DNA of 64,000 nt from Karstenula rhodostoma CBS 690.94 (GCA_010093485.1 MU001518.1:1-64000), one strand, 5' to 3'; counted from the first letter of the stretch, positions 25,700 through 40,997 are shown. Notes: a model not told the origin generated them from the sequence alone. A program made the numbers and translations.

Positions 25700-28600
25700 T
25701 CTAGGGTCTTAATAGTCTTTAAGGACTATAAAAATACCTATATCTATAAAAAGAAAGAAAAGAGTAAATTAGTCTAAGGAGAAAGAAATAAAAATAAAGA
25801 AAAATATCCTCTATACCTTTAAAAAATTTTCTATTAAACTTATATAGTTATAGACTAGATTAGAGTATTTTACTTTAGTATAATTATATAGGGCTTTATA
25901 ATTTCTAATATAAAAATACCTTTATTTAGAATTTTTCTAAGTAGTTAGCTACGCGCTATTATATATATATTATATAGGGTTCCCTAATCCTATAAGGAGA
26001 GGTTAAGATCTAGTTTAAGACCTTAGATTTCTTACTTATAGTTAAAGGCTTAAAGTACTTAATATATAAAGCTTAATCCTTTATAGTATTAAAAAGTATA
26101 AGATAAGTACGCCTTATAGATACTAGATAGGCTATTTAAATTAAGCTACTATACTAACTAGCCTATTTTTAGGTAACCTTTTATTAATTACCTACCTTAA
26201 TAGGCGTGTTATTTTTAGGATTACTATCTAAAAATACTTTATTAAGGATAGCTTTTTTCTAAGTATCTAGGCACTTAGGGGGTCTAGCTACCTAAGGATT
26301 AGTATTATAAAAGTTACCTACTAGCTTTAAAGTATTTCTAAAGTTAGATACTAAATACTATATATTATTTAGGTTATAGCCTTACTATATTATTTAGTAC
26401 TAGAGTTTTCCCTAACTTAGTTAGCTATTATAAATAAGTAATACCTCCTACTTAAGGGTACTATTAACTTTAGTTAGTAGTTTCTATAGTTAGTATTATT
26501 TAAGAAGTAGGTTATTAGGTACTTTCTAAAGATAGTCTATATAAAATACTAAGTAAACTTTTATATATAATAGTAATTTAAGTTTATAGGATAACTCTTT
26601 TATCTCTATAATATAGTATAGACTATATATTTACTTATTAAGCTTAATAGAGGGATATAATATTAAAAAGCCTTTTAGGGTAATATAGATAAAGTTACTA
26701 ATAATAAAGTTAGGTAATTAGTAGTATTTATTAGCTTATTTTACTATTAAGTCTTATACTATAATAAGGTTCTAATAGGCCTAGTTATAAACCTAAGTAA
26801 TAGTTTTAAGATAAGTAGTAATAAACTTATAGGCTTACTTAGAGCTAATATTATTAGGGGAGTTCTTAGGTAACCTAACTCTATCCCTCTAGTTCTAAAA
26901 GACTTTAACTTTATAGCTAAACTTAATTTTATATAAAGAGAAACTAGTAGATTTATTAGATAAAAAGGCTTATATCTAGTCTATTAAAGGGAGTAGATCT
27001 AACTAATTATTCTAAAATTTATTAATAAATAGGTAGAAATACTAGTTAATATATTTATTATATATCTTAGTTTAGCTATCTATTTAGATATAACCTATAA
27101 ATATAAGTTTCTACTATATACCTATAAAGTAATATAGTTTACTAGTAAAATTAGAAGTAAACTATAGCCCTTAATCTAATATAATAGATTTAGGGATACT
27201 AAAGATTCTCTAGATATACTAGTAGTAAAGGGAGATAGTCTATTCTATAGTAATTATCTTATAATATAGTAATAAAAAGATATATTTACTTAGATAATAT
27301 ATATAAACTATAATATTATTAAAGCCCTTTTAGTCTAGTAGAAAGCTTTTAAAGTCTATAGAGATATTTTACTATATAGCCTCTAGGATAGGTAGTAGCT
27401 AGAGTAGGCCTAGCTTTTTATTATAAGGGGGCTTAGTCTAGTAGTAAATCTTATAATTTTATATAAACTATTTAATATTTATATATATATAGCTCTAATA
27501 GTATAATTTTTAGATAAGTTTATAGGTCTTTTTAGTACTAGAGTATATAGTCGTCTAGTAGGAGTAAACTATATTAATAAGAATTATTTAAAACTAACTA
27601 GTTTTAGAGATAATTAGGTAGTCTTAGTATAAAAGAAGTCTAGAAGGTATTCTATTATACTTACTATTTAGTTTAAAAGTAGCCTCTTAAAGTAGTTCTA
27701 AAATTAGATTAGTATAATTTACTTTAAATAGGTAGTTTACTAGTATAATAGGAGAGTTTTATAATTTAGCCTTCCTACTCTACTAGTTTAGCTTAGTAGT
27801 AGTAACTAATACTACTACTTTATAGTCCTTATTATTAGTATTATTATTAGTAATATCCTGTTATTAGGGGAAGAAATATATTATATAGGCTAACTTAGCT
27901 TTTACCTTCTATATAACTAGTTCTTCCTATTTTTATAATAGTATATTAGTCACGATATTTATAAATCTAGGGTAAAATATAATTATATAATTATACTAGG
28001 ATAATACTTCTAACTAATAAGTCTAATAGGGTATAAGTTTTTACTTTATAGAGAAGTATTTAAATATATAATAGTTTATAATAATAGTAAATAGCTCTTC
28101 TAACTATAGACTAATAAGCTAGATATACTATATATATAACCTATTTATAATAGTAAATATTTTCTTATTATAAATATTATAATTTATCTCTACTAGTTTT
28201 ATTTTATATAAGTAGAAACTAAAAGATTTCTAGATTCTATTATTTTATATCTATAAAATAGCTCCTATAATAATACTATTACTAGTATTAGTCTCTATTT
28301 ATATTTTATAGTAGGGGGAGTACTATATAATAAAATTATCTAAGTAGAAAAGGTCCTTTATAGCTTAAAAAGTAGTATATTCCTTATTTTTAAACTTATA
28401 CTAGGTATCTTTTTTAGTTAGCTTAGTTAGGGGTTAAATAATATATCTATAGTTTTTAAGGTAGGTCTAATAGTAGTTATAGAATTCTAAAAAGGATTAG
28501 AGGGTATAAAGGCTAGTAGGCTCTTTCTAATCCTATACTATAGTTTCCTTCTTAAGGTCCTTATAGATCCTGTTAGTAGTAATAATAAAGCCTAGAAATT

Positions 28601-31600
28601 TAACTTCTTAAATAGTAAATTCGCTTTTCTTAATATTATAATAGAGGTAGTACTCTTTTAGCTATTTAATAACTTTAGATATATAAGTCTTATACTCTAG
28701 AGGGTCCTTAAAGTAGATAAGAATATTATTAATATAAACTATATAAATTAAGTTAATTATATTAGCTAGAATTATATTAATAAAATACTAGAATAATACT
28801 AGTCTATTAATTATACTAAAAGGAAAAATATTATACTTAAAGTTACTATATTAAATTTAAAATATAGAGAGGTAAGAGGTATATTTAGTAAGTTATATAT
28901 AGTAAAAGGCTTATTATAGGTCTAGTTTAATAAACACGTGTACCTTAGATAGGTATATAAAAGTTTTCTTTAGTAATAGTATAAAAGTAATATCTTTCTT
29001 AGTAATACTATTAAGCCTTCTATAATTAATATAAAGATACTACCCCCCTTTAGGCTTCTTTATATATAAGATAGGGGAGGTAAAGCTAGTATTACTAGGG
29101 GAGATAAACCTTTTCTTTACTATATTCTAAATATATAGGTATAGTAATTCTAGCTTATTAAGGGATATAAGATATAGTAGGGAGGTCTTTAAAATATTAA
29201 TATCTTTAGTAAAAATAATATTATAGTTAATACCTTCCTATTATAGGGGTAAGGTATTTACCTCTTATTTACTAAAGTAAGAAATATCTATTCCTGCCTA
29301 TCTATAGTAGAGAAGCTTAGCTTTAAATTCTACTAGTAGCTATTCTTAAGACTTTTTTAGAGAGTTAGCTATAGCTTTCTTCTTATAATACTTAGTTTTT
29401 ATAAGTTTAAGTAACTTATATTAACTAATAGAGCTAATCTCTATACCTTATATACTAATTATAAATACTATAGTAGAGATAGTTAAAATATTAATACTAG
29501 CCTTAAAGAGCTATTCCCTTATTAGTATTTAATACTTAGGGGGTTTCTCTAGAGGTAATAGCCCTAGATTAGATAGTATTTTATTTATCTTATATAAATC
29601 TTCTTTATATTAAAGCTACTCTATAGGGTAGAAGGTAGTAATAACTTAGTTTTTTAGATAGTTTTTTAGTTTAATCCTTAACTTTTATAAGAGTTTCTTA
29701 GTGGTTTATTTACTAGAGTCTCTAATAGGATCTAGCTTAGTAGAGGTAGTTAATTTTCCTAGTAATAATTTATTATTATATAGTAACTTATTACTATATC
29801 TATATACTAGGGTATTATCCTTAATACTAGACTTAGTTAATTACTAACTCTTATTTCTAGACTCTAGTAGTTTAGTTTTATTACTATCCTTATTTAAAGA
29901 TATATAATATACTATAATAAAGTCCTTATCTAGAATAGGCTCTACTAAAGGTAATTAATAATTACTATAGTTCTAGGGGGTAGTCTATACTAGAGAGATA
30001 GATAATATTATAGGCTTTATAGAGATCTTAAACTTCTTTATAGAAGAGTATTCCTTATAAAATAATTATACTTATTAAAATTAAATATCCTCCTTTTTAA
30101 AGTTAGTATTCTATTAGTTAGTATTAAACTAGTATTCTTTATTAACTAATAGGAGTAGGTAGTATAGTACTATAAGTAGAGTAATAACCTATAATAGTAT
30201 ATTATCTAGCTATAATAAGTACTAGTTATAATAATTAATTAGTATCTTAGTATTCTTAAAAAATTTTTATCCTATAATAAGGTTATAGTCTCTTATTTTA
30301 TATAGAATAAACTATATAGTTATAGGGTATTTATTAATATTAAGTACTACTTAAAAGTAGTAATTAACTAAGGTAGCCTTCTTACTAGTAAAACTCTTAA
30401 GAGGGATTAGATATTTAAGCTATATTAACTTAATATTAAGTTAGTACCTTAGTACTTTCTCTAGCTATAAGGTAATAAGATTATATATAGATATACTAGA
30501 ATTAATAAGACTATATATATAAACCTTATATCTATTATTTTAAAATATTATAAGAAGTATAAAAGATATTCCCCTAAATAAGTTAGGGATTTAAATATCT
30601 TTAGGGTTAGTATAATACTTTTTAGGGTAAAATACTAGCTTCTATAGGTTAATTAGTTCTATATCTACTACTCCTATTAGAGGTACTAGTCTAGAGTTAA
30701 TTAGTACCTCTAGTTTTCTAACTTAAAGTCTAACTTAGAGTTTTTATTAGAGGTATATTTATTACTAGATTTTAGAAAGAAATAAGCCTTATTCTCTTTT
30801 TAAACTTTTATAATAGTGGTAATAGTATACCTATTATAGGGTTTAATAAAATAATTATAGTAGATATAGTCCTTAGAGAGGTAGTTATAATATATCTAAT
30901 TCTTATAATACTACTCCCTAGAGTACCTATATTTAAGGTTAGTAGATTAGTACTTTAGAGCTAATTCTACTATAGTATCTTTAGGTAGTCCTATAGTATA
31001 ATAAGAGGCTAAAATAACTATTTATAATAAAAACTCCTTATAATAGTATAGGGTAGAGGGAGTAAATTAATTATAATTAGCCTAATAGTTACGCTTATAG
31101 GCTTTATATAGCTTATAGATAATAGTATAAAATTTATTATAGTCTATAGTAGGGTTAATAGTATTCTAGATAAGCTAGTTAGTAAGCTTTATATAGAGCT
31201 TCTTATAGAGTATCTCTTTAGAATTATTAAAATAAAACCTAGCCTAGTTTATAAATATATTATACTATATAATAAATAAATTTATATCTCCTCTAAATAG
31301 AAGTATTATCTTTTAGAGATTAGTATAGGTATTAATATCCTAGTTTAGTAGTATAAATATAGCTTAGAGGTAGTTATATAAACCTATAAAAGATATAATT
31401 AATTACTACTATTTCTAAGTATTAAAAATTTTAAAGATATAGCCTTCTAGCTATATATTAATATAATTAGTAATAGCTATAGTATATTCTTTAAAAGTAT
31501 CTTACTAAAAATAGTCTATATTAAACTTAATCTTAACCTCTAGTAAATAGAACTATAGCTTAAACTAAGCCTTATTACTATTAAACTTATTAGGGTCTAG

Positions 31601-32900
31601 AATTTTAGAGAATAGGTATTTACTCTAGTAAGCTTAGTACTTTATATAGTAAAGATTTAGTACTTTATAGAAAAGTTTACTAGGGGTATTTACTCTTAGG
31701 ATATATTAACCTATAGTAGAATAGCCTATACCTTACTAACTATTTATTTTTAAAGTAACTAGTTTAGTATTATATTTAATAGTAGGTACTAGCTTAAAAG
31801 GGGAAGTACTAAACTAGTAGAATAACTTAAGGCTATTATTACTATTTAAGTTACTAATTATTATCTATATTAGTTAATTCTTAGTTTTAGTAGTTTTTTT
31901 TAGTTTTATAATCTTAGTTTATAGATAATTATTTTCCTTCTAAGTCTATATTTAAGAGTTTATTATAATATTAATTTTATTATTTAGGTTAGTATTTTAC
32001 TAGACTAGCTTTTATTACTAGTCCTATACTTTACATATATAATAGGATAAGACTATAAACTATAGCTTTATAGTAAATAGGGCTATATTAGCCTTAATAT
32101 AGCCTATATATATATTAGAAGTAGTAGTAAACTCTAGGCCTTAGTAGTTTAAGGTCTCTAGGTCCTTTCTATCTAAAGTAATTAGGTCTAGGATAATTAT
32201 ATTAATATTAGTAAAGGCTATATATAGTTTAGATACTTTTTCTAGCTCTTATAGCCTAGCTATTTATAGACTAATTTTAAAGTTATCTTTTTCCTCTTTA
32301 TAATTTCTAGTTTTAGGATTCTAATAGAGGCCTAATTCCTTCTTAACCTTACTAATATTAGCTAGGTATTCTTTAGTACCTTTAGGTAGCTAGATACCTA
32401 GTTCTAGTAGAAAAAGTTTAATCTAGAAGGGTAGATCTTCTAGCTTATAAGGAGATTATATACTAGAGGTTTTAGCTACTAGTATCTATTCTTATATTAG
32501 GATAGATAAGTAACCTTAAGGTAGTATATATAATATTTTACCTATAGTTATACTATAATAGGGGTTATTTATTTTTAAAATATTATTAAGGTTTTCTTTA
32601 CTAAAATTAAAAGCTATTATTTCTTTAGTAGTATAGCTTATAGAGTAAGTCCTAATATAGCTCTAAGAAAAAGGTATTAAGGCCCTATTAATAAATTACT
32701 TAGATACTAGAGGTTTTATTTTTATATACTTAGTTATAGGTAGTAATATAGTAGGTATAGAGTTATTTAGAAATAAAGTAAATAAAGAGAGAGGGCTATC
32801 TAAAATAAAAATATTATATAAATTAATATTTATTATAAGGGTAAAAGGTAGATTTAGGTAAATAAGGTATAAGTAATAAATAGGTAGTTAGTTATATTTT
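25700..32900 (-). pseudogene. Element A Gag-Pol remnant
   Basis: The minus strand mirrors the B coding region base for base apart from RIP transitions. By the fixed offset between the two copies, the RT domain falls at about 29,136-28,526 and the integrase at about 27,380-26,830. The chromodomain falls at about 26,480-26,310. Stops are dense, but motif spacing is kept. Some positions keep C or G where B has T or A and the reverse, so a comparison of A with B would recover much of the ancestral sequence. Confidence 0.8.
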
Positions 32901-33048
32901 AAGCCTATTTACTAAGGGTATATATATTATTTTTAGTATACCTATAATAGGTATATACTTTTACCTAAAAGGGATTTAACCTTTATAGTAGTTAATTCTA
33001 CTAAAAGTACCTAATATTAGTAAGTTTTTAAGGGAGTTTAAAAAATCT

Positions 33049-33166
33049 AGGAGGATATTCTAGTACCTTAATAGCTAGCCTTTAATAAGGACTTTAGAGG
33101 ATATTCTAGTACCTTAATAGCTAGCCTTTAATAAGGACTTTAGAGGATATTCTAGTACCTTAATAG
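33049..33166 (-). repeat. 46-bp tandem repeat in A leader
   Basis: Two complete units (33,075-33,120 and 33,121-33,166) plus a partial unit to the left, read on the minus strand. They are homologous to the longer array at 25,077-25,286 in element B. Confidence 0.9.
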
Positions 33167-33275
33167 CTAATCTAAAAAAATTTTAGGATTTTAGTAGATC
33201 TTTCTATATTTAAAGAGCTAAAGGTAGATATTATAGTTACTAATCTCTAGCTAAAAGAAGGGGTCTTAAGTTTAA

Positions 33276-33521
33276 TATAAAGCTAGGATATAACTAAATA
33301 GAATAAATACTCTTAGAATTAGATAAATAGAAAAAACTATATAAATTAAAACTAAACTTAAGATACTAAAATAGAGAGGGTCCTAGGGAGGGACTCTCTA
33401 TATACTAGGTATTTAAGATCTACTAACTAATCTATATATAGGCTACTAGATAAGGCCTAAGCTTAAAGGTAGGTAAATATTCTATAAGGGGATTTAACCT
33501 TAGGTTAAATTAACCCTTATA
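33276..33521 (-). repeat. Element A 5' LTR
   Basis: 246 bp, matching 25,434-25,679. To its left, on the minus strand, come the leader with the 46-bp repeats and then gag. Confidence 0.9.
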
Positions 33522-33526
33522 AGGCT

Positions 33527-36500
33527 TAAAATATAACTAACTACCTATTTATTATTTATACCTTATTTATCTAAACTTATTTATTATTCTTATAGTAAAT
33601 ATTAATTTATATAATATTTTTATTTTAGATAATTTTTTCTTTCTATTTATTTTACCTCTAAATAGCTCTATACCTATTATACTATTACCTATAATTAAGT
33701 ATATAAAGATAAAACCTCTAGTATCTAAATAGTTTATTAATAAGAACTTAATACCTTTTTTTTAGAGCTATACTAGAACTTACTCTATAAACTATATTAC
33801 TAAAGTAATAATAACTTTTAATTTTAATAAAAAAAACTTTAATAATATTTTAAAAGTAAATAATCTCTATTATAGTATAACTATAGATAAAATATTATAT
33901 ATATTATCTTAAAGTTATTTATCTATCCTAATATAAAAATAGGTACTAGTAACTAAAACCTCTAGTATATAATCTCTCTATAAGCTAGAAAATCTACTTT
34001 TCTAAATTAAACTTTTCCTATTAGAACTAGATATCTAGCTACCTAAAGGTACTAAAGAATACCTAGCTAATATTAGTAAAATTAAAAAGAAATTAAGTCT
34101 CTATTAAAACCCTAGAACTAGAAACTATAAGGAGAAAGAAAATAACTTTAAGGCTAGTCTATAGGTAACTAAGCTATAAAAGCTAAAGAAAGTATCTAAA
34201 CTATATATAGTCTTTACTAATATTAATATAATTATTTTAGATCTAATTACTTTAAATAGAAAAAATCTAGAGACCTTAAACTACTAAGGTCTAGAGTTTA
34301 CTACTACTTTTAATATATATATAGACTATATTAAGGCTAATATAATCCTATTTATTATAAAACTATAGTTTATAATCTTATTCTATTATATATATAAAGT
34401 ATAGGACTAGTAATAAAAGCTAGTCTAATAAAATACTAATCTAAATAATAAAATTAATATTATAATAGACTTTTAAATATAGACTTAAAAAGAAAATAGT
34501 TATTTATAAACTAAGATTATAGAACTAAAGAAGATTACTAAGGCTAAAAATTAATTAATATAGGTAATAATTAGTAACTTAGATAGTAATAATAGCTTTA
34601 AGTTACCCTACTAGTTTAGTACTTCCCCTACTAAGCTAGTACCTACTATTAAATATAATATTAAACTAGTTATTCTAAAGATAAATAGTTAGTAAGGTAT
34701 AAATTATTTTATTATAAGTTAATATATCCTAAGAGTAAATACCCTTAGTAAACTTTTTTCTAAAGTATTAAATCTTTACTATATAAAGTATTAAACTTAC
34801 TAGAGTAAATACCTATCCCTTAAGGTTCTAGACCCTAATAAATTTAATAGTAATAAGACTTAGTTTAAGCTATAGTTCTATTTATTAGAGGTTAAAATTA
34901 AGTCTAATATAAACTACTTTTAGTAAAATACTTCTAAAGAATATACTATAGCTATTACTAATTATATTAATATATAGCTAAAAGACTATACTTTTAAAAT
35001 TTTTAATATTTAGAAATAGTAGTAATTAACTATATTTCTTATAGGTTTATATAACTACCTCTAAACTATATTTATACTATTAAACTAGAATATTAATATT
35101 TATACTAACCTCTAGAAAATAATATTTCTATCTAGAGAAGATATAAACTTATTTATTATATAGTATAATATATTTATAAATTAGACTAGGTTTTATTCTA
35201 ATAATTTTAAAGAGATATTCTATAAAAAGCTCTATATAAAACTTACTAACTAGCTTACTTAAAATACTATTAACCCTATTATAGACTATAATAAATTTTA
35301 TACTATTATCTATAAGTTATATAAAGCCTTTAAGTATAACTATTAAGTTAACTATAATTAATTTACTTTTTTTATTCTATACTATTATAAGGAGTTTTTA
35401 TTATAAATAATTACTTTAGCCTCTTATTATACTATAGGACTACCTAAAGATACTATAGTAGAATTAGCTCTAAAGTACTAATTTACTAACCCTAGATATA
35501 AATATTCTAGAGAGTAGTATTATAAAAATTAGATATATTATAACTACCTTTTTAAGGACTATATTTACTATAATTACCCTATTAAACTTTATAATAGGTA
35601 TACTATTACTATTATTATAAAGGTTTAAAAAAAAAATAAAACTTACTTTTTCCTAAAATTTAATAATAAATATACCTCTAATAAAGACTCTAAGTTAGAC
35701 TTTAAATTAAAAAACTAGAGGTATTAGTTAACTCTAGACTAGTATCTTTAATAGGAGTAATAGGTATAGAACTAATTAATCTATAGAAACTAGTATTCTA
35801 CCCTAAAAAATATTATACTAATTCTAAAGATATTTAAATCCTTAACTTATTTAGAAGAATACCTTTTATACTTTCTATAATATTCTAAAATAATAAATAT
35901 AAGGTTTATATATATAGTTTTATTAATTCTAATATATCTATATATAATCTTATTACTTTATAGCTAGAGAAAATACTAAGGTACTAACTTAGTATTAAAT
36001 TAATATAGCTTAAATATCTAATCCCTTTTAAGAGTTTTACTAATAAGAAGGCTACCTTAGTTAATTACTATTTTTAAGTAATACTTAATATTAATAGATA
36101 CCCTATAATTATATAATTTATTCTATATAAAATAGGAAACTATAACCTTATTATAGAATAAAAATTCTTTAAGGATACTAAAATACTAATTAATTATTAT
36201 AATTAGTATTTAATATAGCTAAATAATATATTATTATAAGTTATTATTCTACTTATAGTACTATACTACCTATTTTTACTAGTTAATAAAGAATACTAGT
36301 TTAATACTAACTAATAGGATACTAACTTTAAGAAGAAGGATATTTAATTTTAATAAGTATAATTACTCTATAAGGAATACTCTTCTATAAAGAAATTTAA
36401 AATCTCTATAGAGCCTATAATATTATCTATCTCTCTAGTATAAGCTATCCCCTAAAACTATAGTAATTATTAATTATTTTTAGTAGAGTCTATTCTAGAT

Positions 36501-39500
36501 AAGGACTTTATTATAATATACTATATATTTTTAAATAAGGATAGTAATAAAACTAAACTACTAGAGTCTAGAAATAAAAGTTAGTAATTAGCTAAGTCTA
36601 GTATTAAAAATAATACCCTAATATATAGATATAGTAATAAATTACTATATAATAATAAATTATTACTAAGGAAATTAACTACCTTTATTAAGCCTAATCC
36701 TACTAAAAACTCTAGTAAATAAGCTACTAAAAAACTTTTATAAAAGCTAAGAATTAAATTAAAAAACTACTTAAAGGACTAAATTATTATTACCTTCTAC
36801 CCTATAGAGTAGCTTTAATATAAAGAAGATTTATATAAAATAAATAAAATACTATCTAATCTAGGGCTACTACCTCTAAAGAAACCTCCTAAGTATTAAA
36901 TACTAATAAAGGAATAGCTTTTTAAAATTAATATTAATATTTTAACTATTTCTACTATAGTATTTATAGTTAGTATATAAGGTATAGAGATTAGTTCTAT
37001 TAATTAATATAAGTTACTTAAACTTATAGAAACTAAGTATTATAAAAAGAAAGCTATAGCTAACTCTCTAGAAAAGTTTTAAAAATAGCTACTAGTAGAA
37101 TTTAAAACTAAGCTTCCTTATTATAAATAGGTAGGAATAGATATTTCTTACTTTAGTAAATAAAAGGTAAATACCTTACTCCTATAATAAAAAGGTATTA
37201 ACTATAATATTATCCTTATTAAGGATATTAGTACTTTAAAGACCTCTCTACTATATTCTATATCCCTTAATAAGCTAGAATTACTATATCTATATATTTA
37301 AGATATAGTAAAAAAAGGATTTATCTTCCCTAATAATACTAGCTTTACCTCCCCTATCTTATATATAAAGAAGTCTAAAGGGGGATAATATCTTTATATT
37401 AATTATAAAAGACTTAATAATATTACTAAAAAGGATATTATTTTTATACTACTACTAAAAGAAACTCTTATATACCTATCTAGGGTATATATATTTATTA
37501 AATTAGATCTATAATAAGCCTTTTATTATATATAACTTATTAAATATACTTTTAACCTCTCTATATTTTAAATTTAATATAGTAATTTTAAATATAATAT
37601 TTTTTCTTTTAATATAATTAATAGACTAGTATTATTCTAGTACTTTATTAATATAATTCTAGTTAATATAATTAACTTAATTTATATAATTTATATTAAT
37701 AATATTCTTATCTACTTTAAAGACCCCCTAAAGTATAAGGCTTATATATCTAAAGTTATTAAATAGTTAAAAGAGTACTACCTCTATTATAATATTAAGA
37801 AAAGTAAATTTACTATTTAAGAAGTTAAATTTTTAAATTTTATTATTACTACTAATAGAATTTATAAGGACCCTAAAAAGGAAACTATAATATAGAACTA
37901 AAAAGAGTCTACTAGTCTTTATACCCTCTAATTTTTTTTAGGATTCTATAATTACTATTAGGCCTACCTTAAAAACTATAGATATATTATTTAACCCCTT
38001 ACTAAGCTAACTAAAAAGGATACCTAGTATAAATTTAAAAATAAGAAATATACTATTTTTTAAGCTATAAAGGACTTTCTCTACTTAAATAATTTTATTA
38101 TATAGTACTCCCCCTACTATAAGATATAGATAAAAACTAATACTAGTAATAGTATTATTATAGGAACTATTTTATAGATATAAAATAATAGAATCTAGAA
38201 ACCTTTTAGTTTCTACTTATATAAAATAAAACTAGTAGAGATAAATTATAATATTTATAATAAAGAAATACTTACTATTATAGGTAGATTATATATATAG
38301 TATACCTAGTTTATTAGTCTATAGTTAAAAGAGCTATTTACTATTATTATAGACTATTATATACTTAAATACTTCTCTATAAAATAAGAACTTATACCCT
38401 ACTAAACTTATTAATTAGAAGTATTATTTTAGTATAACTATATAATTATATTTTACTCTAGATTTATAAATATTATAGCTAATATACTATTATAAAAATA
38501 GGAAGAACTAGTTATATAAAAGATAAAAGCTAAGTTAGCCTATATAATATATTTCTTCCCCTAATAATAAGATATTACTAATAATAATATTAATAATAAG
38601 AATTATAAAGTAATAGTATTAGTTATTATTACTAAGCTAAACTAGTAAAATAAAGAGACTAAATTATAAAACTCTTCTATTATACTAGTAGACTATCTAC
38701 TTAAAATAAATTATACTAATCTAATCTTAGAATTATTTTAAGAGGCTATTTTTAAACTAAATAGTAAATATAATAGAATACCTTCTAGACTTCTTTTATA
38801 CTAAGACTACCTAGTTATCCCTAAAACTAGTTAGTTTTAAATAATCTTTATTAATATAGTTTACTTCTACTAGATAACTATATACCCTAATACTAAAAAG
38901 ATCTATAAACTTATTTAGAAATTATACTATTAAAGCTATATATATATAAATATTAAATAGTTTATATATAATTATAAAATCTACTACTAAACTAAGCCCT
39001 TTTATAATAAAAAACTAGGTCTACTCTAGCTATTATCTATTTTAGAGGCTATATAATAAAATATCTCTATAGACTTTAAAAACTTTTTACTAGACTAAAA
39101 GGGCTTTAATAATATTATAGTTTATATATACTATCTAAGTAAATATACCTTTTTACTACTATATTATAAAATAATTACTATAGAATAGATTATTTCTTTT
39201 TACTACTAGTATATCTAGAGGATTTTTAGTATTTCTAAATCTATTATATTAGATTAAGGGCTATAATTTACTTCTAATTTTACTAGTAAATTATATTACC
39301 TTATAGGTATATAATAGAAATTTATATTTATAGGTTATATCTAAATAGATAACTAAACTAAGATATATAATAAGTATATTAACTAGTATTTTTATCTATT
39401 TATTAATAAATTTTAGAATAACTAGTTAAATCTACTCCCTTTAATAGACTAGATATAAGCCTCTTTACCTAATAAATCTACTAGTTTCTCTCTATATAAA

Positions 39501-40746
39501 ATTAAGTTTAACTATAAAACTAAAGTCTTTTAGAACTAAAGAGATAGAATTAGGTTATCTAAGAACTCCCTTAATAATATTAGCTCTAAATAAACCTATA
39601 AGTTTATTACTACTTATTTTAAAACTATTACTTAGGTCTATAACTAGGCCTATTAGAACCTTATTATAGTATAAAATTTAATAGTAAAATAAACTAATAA
39701 ATACTACTAACTATTTAATTTTATTATTAGTAACTTTATTTATATTACTCTAAAAGGCTTTTTAATATTATATTCCTTTATTAAGTTTAATAAATAAATA
39801 TATAGTCTATACTATATTATAGGGATAAAAGAATTATCTTATAAGTTTAAATTACTATTATATATAAAAGTTTATTTAGTATTTTATATAGACTATTTTT
39901 AGAAAGTACCTAATAACTTACTTTCTAGATAATATTAATTATAGGAACTACTAACTAAAGTTAATAGTACTTTTAAGTAGAAAATATTACTTATTTATAA
40001 TAATTAACTAAGCTAGGGAAAACTTTAGTACTAAGTAATATAGTAAGACTATAATCTAAATAATATATAATATTTAGTATCTAACTTTAGAAATACTTTA
40101 AAACTAGTAAATAATTTTTATAATACTAATTCTTAAGTAGCTAGGCCCTTTAAGTATCTAGATACTTAGAAGAAAACTACTTTTAATAAAGTATTCTTAA
40201 ATAGTAATTCTAAAAATAATATATCTATTAAGGTAAGTAGTTAATAAAGGGTTACTTAAAAATAGACTAATTAATATAATAGTTTAATCTAAATAGCCTA
40301 TTTAGTATTTATAAAATATACTTACCTTATATTTTTTAATACTATAAAGGATTAAGCTTTATATATTAAATATTTTAAGTTTTTAACTATAATAAGGAAT
40401 TTAAGATTTTAAACTAGATTTTAACCTCTCCTTATAGAATTAGAGAACCCTATATAATATATATATAATAGTATATAACTAATTACTTAGAAAAATTCTA
40501 AATAAAGGTATTTTTATATAGGAAATTATAGAGCCTTATATAATTATACTAAAATAAGATACTCTAATTTAATTTATAACTATATAAGTTTAATAAGAAA
40601 TTTTTTAAAAATATAGAGAATATTTTTTTTTATTTTTATTTTTTCTCTCTAGACTAATTTATTCTTTTTTTTCTTTTTATAGATATAGATATTTTTATAG
40701 TCCTTAGAAACTAATAAGACTCTAGATTACACTTAGAGGGGGGTAG
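33527..40746 (+). pseudogene. Element B Gag-Pol remnant
   Basis: Forward translation with stops ignored shows Gag features around 34,850-35,330. A Gypsy RT lies at about 37,290-37,900, with a GFIFPNNTSFTSPILYIKK start, an LDLQ.AFY box and YLDD degraded to YINN near 37,695, followed by LIYFKDP. The integrase core is at about 39,050-39,600 (SIDFKNF, DQGLQFTS-like). A shadow chromodomain is at about 39,950-40,110, with YQV and PVSNFRN residues typical of Pyret-like fungal elements. Frames are broken by RIP. Confidence 0.8.
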
Positions 40747-40992
40747 TATAAAGGTTAATTTAACTTAAAATTAAATCCCTTTATAGAATATTTATTTACT
40801 TTTAAACTTAGGCTTTATCTAGTAGTCTATATATAGATTAGTTAGTAGATCTTAGATATCTAGTATATAGAGAGTCCCTTCCTAAAATCCTTTTTATTTT
40901 AGTATTTTAAATTTAGTCTTAATTTATATAGTTTCTTCTATTTATTTAATTCTAAGAGTATTTACCCTATTTAGCTATATTCTAGCCTTATA
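40747..40992 (+). repeat. Element B 3' LTR
   Basis: 246 bp, the partner of 24,720-24,965. It is preceded by the polypurine tract AGAGGGGGGTAG at 40,735-40,746 and followed by the ATATT target copy. Confidence 0.9.
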
Positions 40993-40997
40993 ATATT

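Larger units (their letters stand above)
25434..33521 (-). mobile_element. Element A: Ty3/Gypsy, same family as B, inserted into B
   Basis: LTRs of 246 bp lie at 25,434-25,679 (3') and 33,276-33,521 (5'), in opposite orientation to those of B. The duplication AGGCT is intact on both sides (25,429-25,433 and 33,522-33,526). Joining the outer flanks restores AAATAGGCTTAAAATA, the uninterrupted sequence still present inside A near 32,895-32,910. The polypurine tract lies at 25,680-25,691 on the minus strand. Length is 8,088 bp. The Gag-Pol remnant mirrors that of B over its whole length. A is younger than B, which is younger than D. Confidence 0.92.
24720..40992 (+). mobile_element. Element B: Ty3/Gypsy chromodomain element, split by A
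   Basis: LTRs of 246 bp at 24,720-24,965 and 40,747-40,992 begin TATAAGG or TATAAAG and end CTTTATA or CCTTATA. The target duplication is ATATT (24,715-24,719 and 40,993-40,997), lying in the 3' LTR of D. A polypurine tract AGAGGGGGGTAG precedes the 3' LTR. Element A interrupts it after 25,433. B's own length is 714 + 7,466 = 8,180 bp, exactly 92 bp longer than A; this equals two units of a 46-bp tandem repeat. Pol order and motifs place it in Ty3/Gypsy, close to chromodomain-bearing fungal elements of the Pyret type. Confidence 0.9.
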
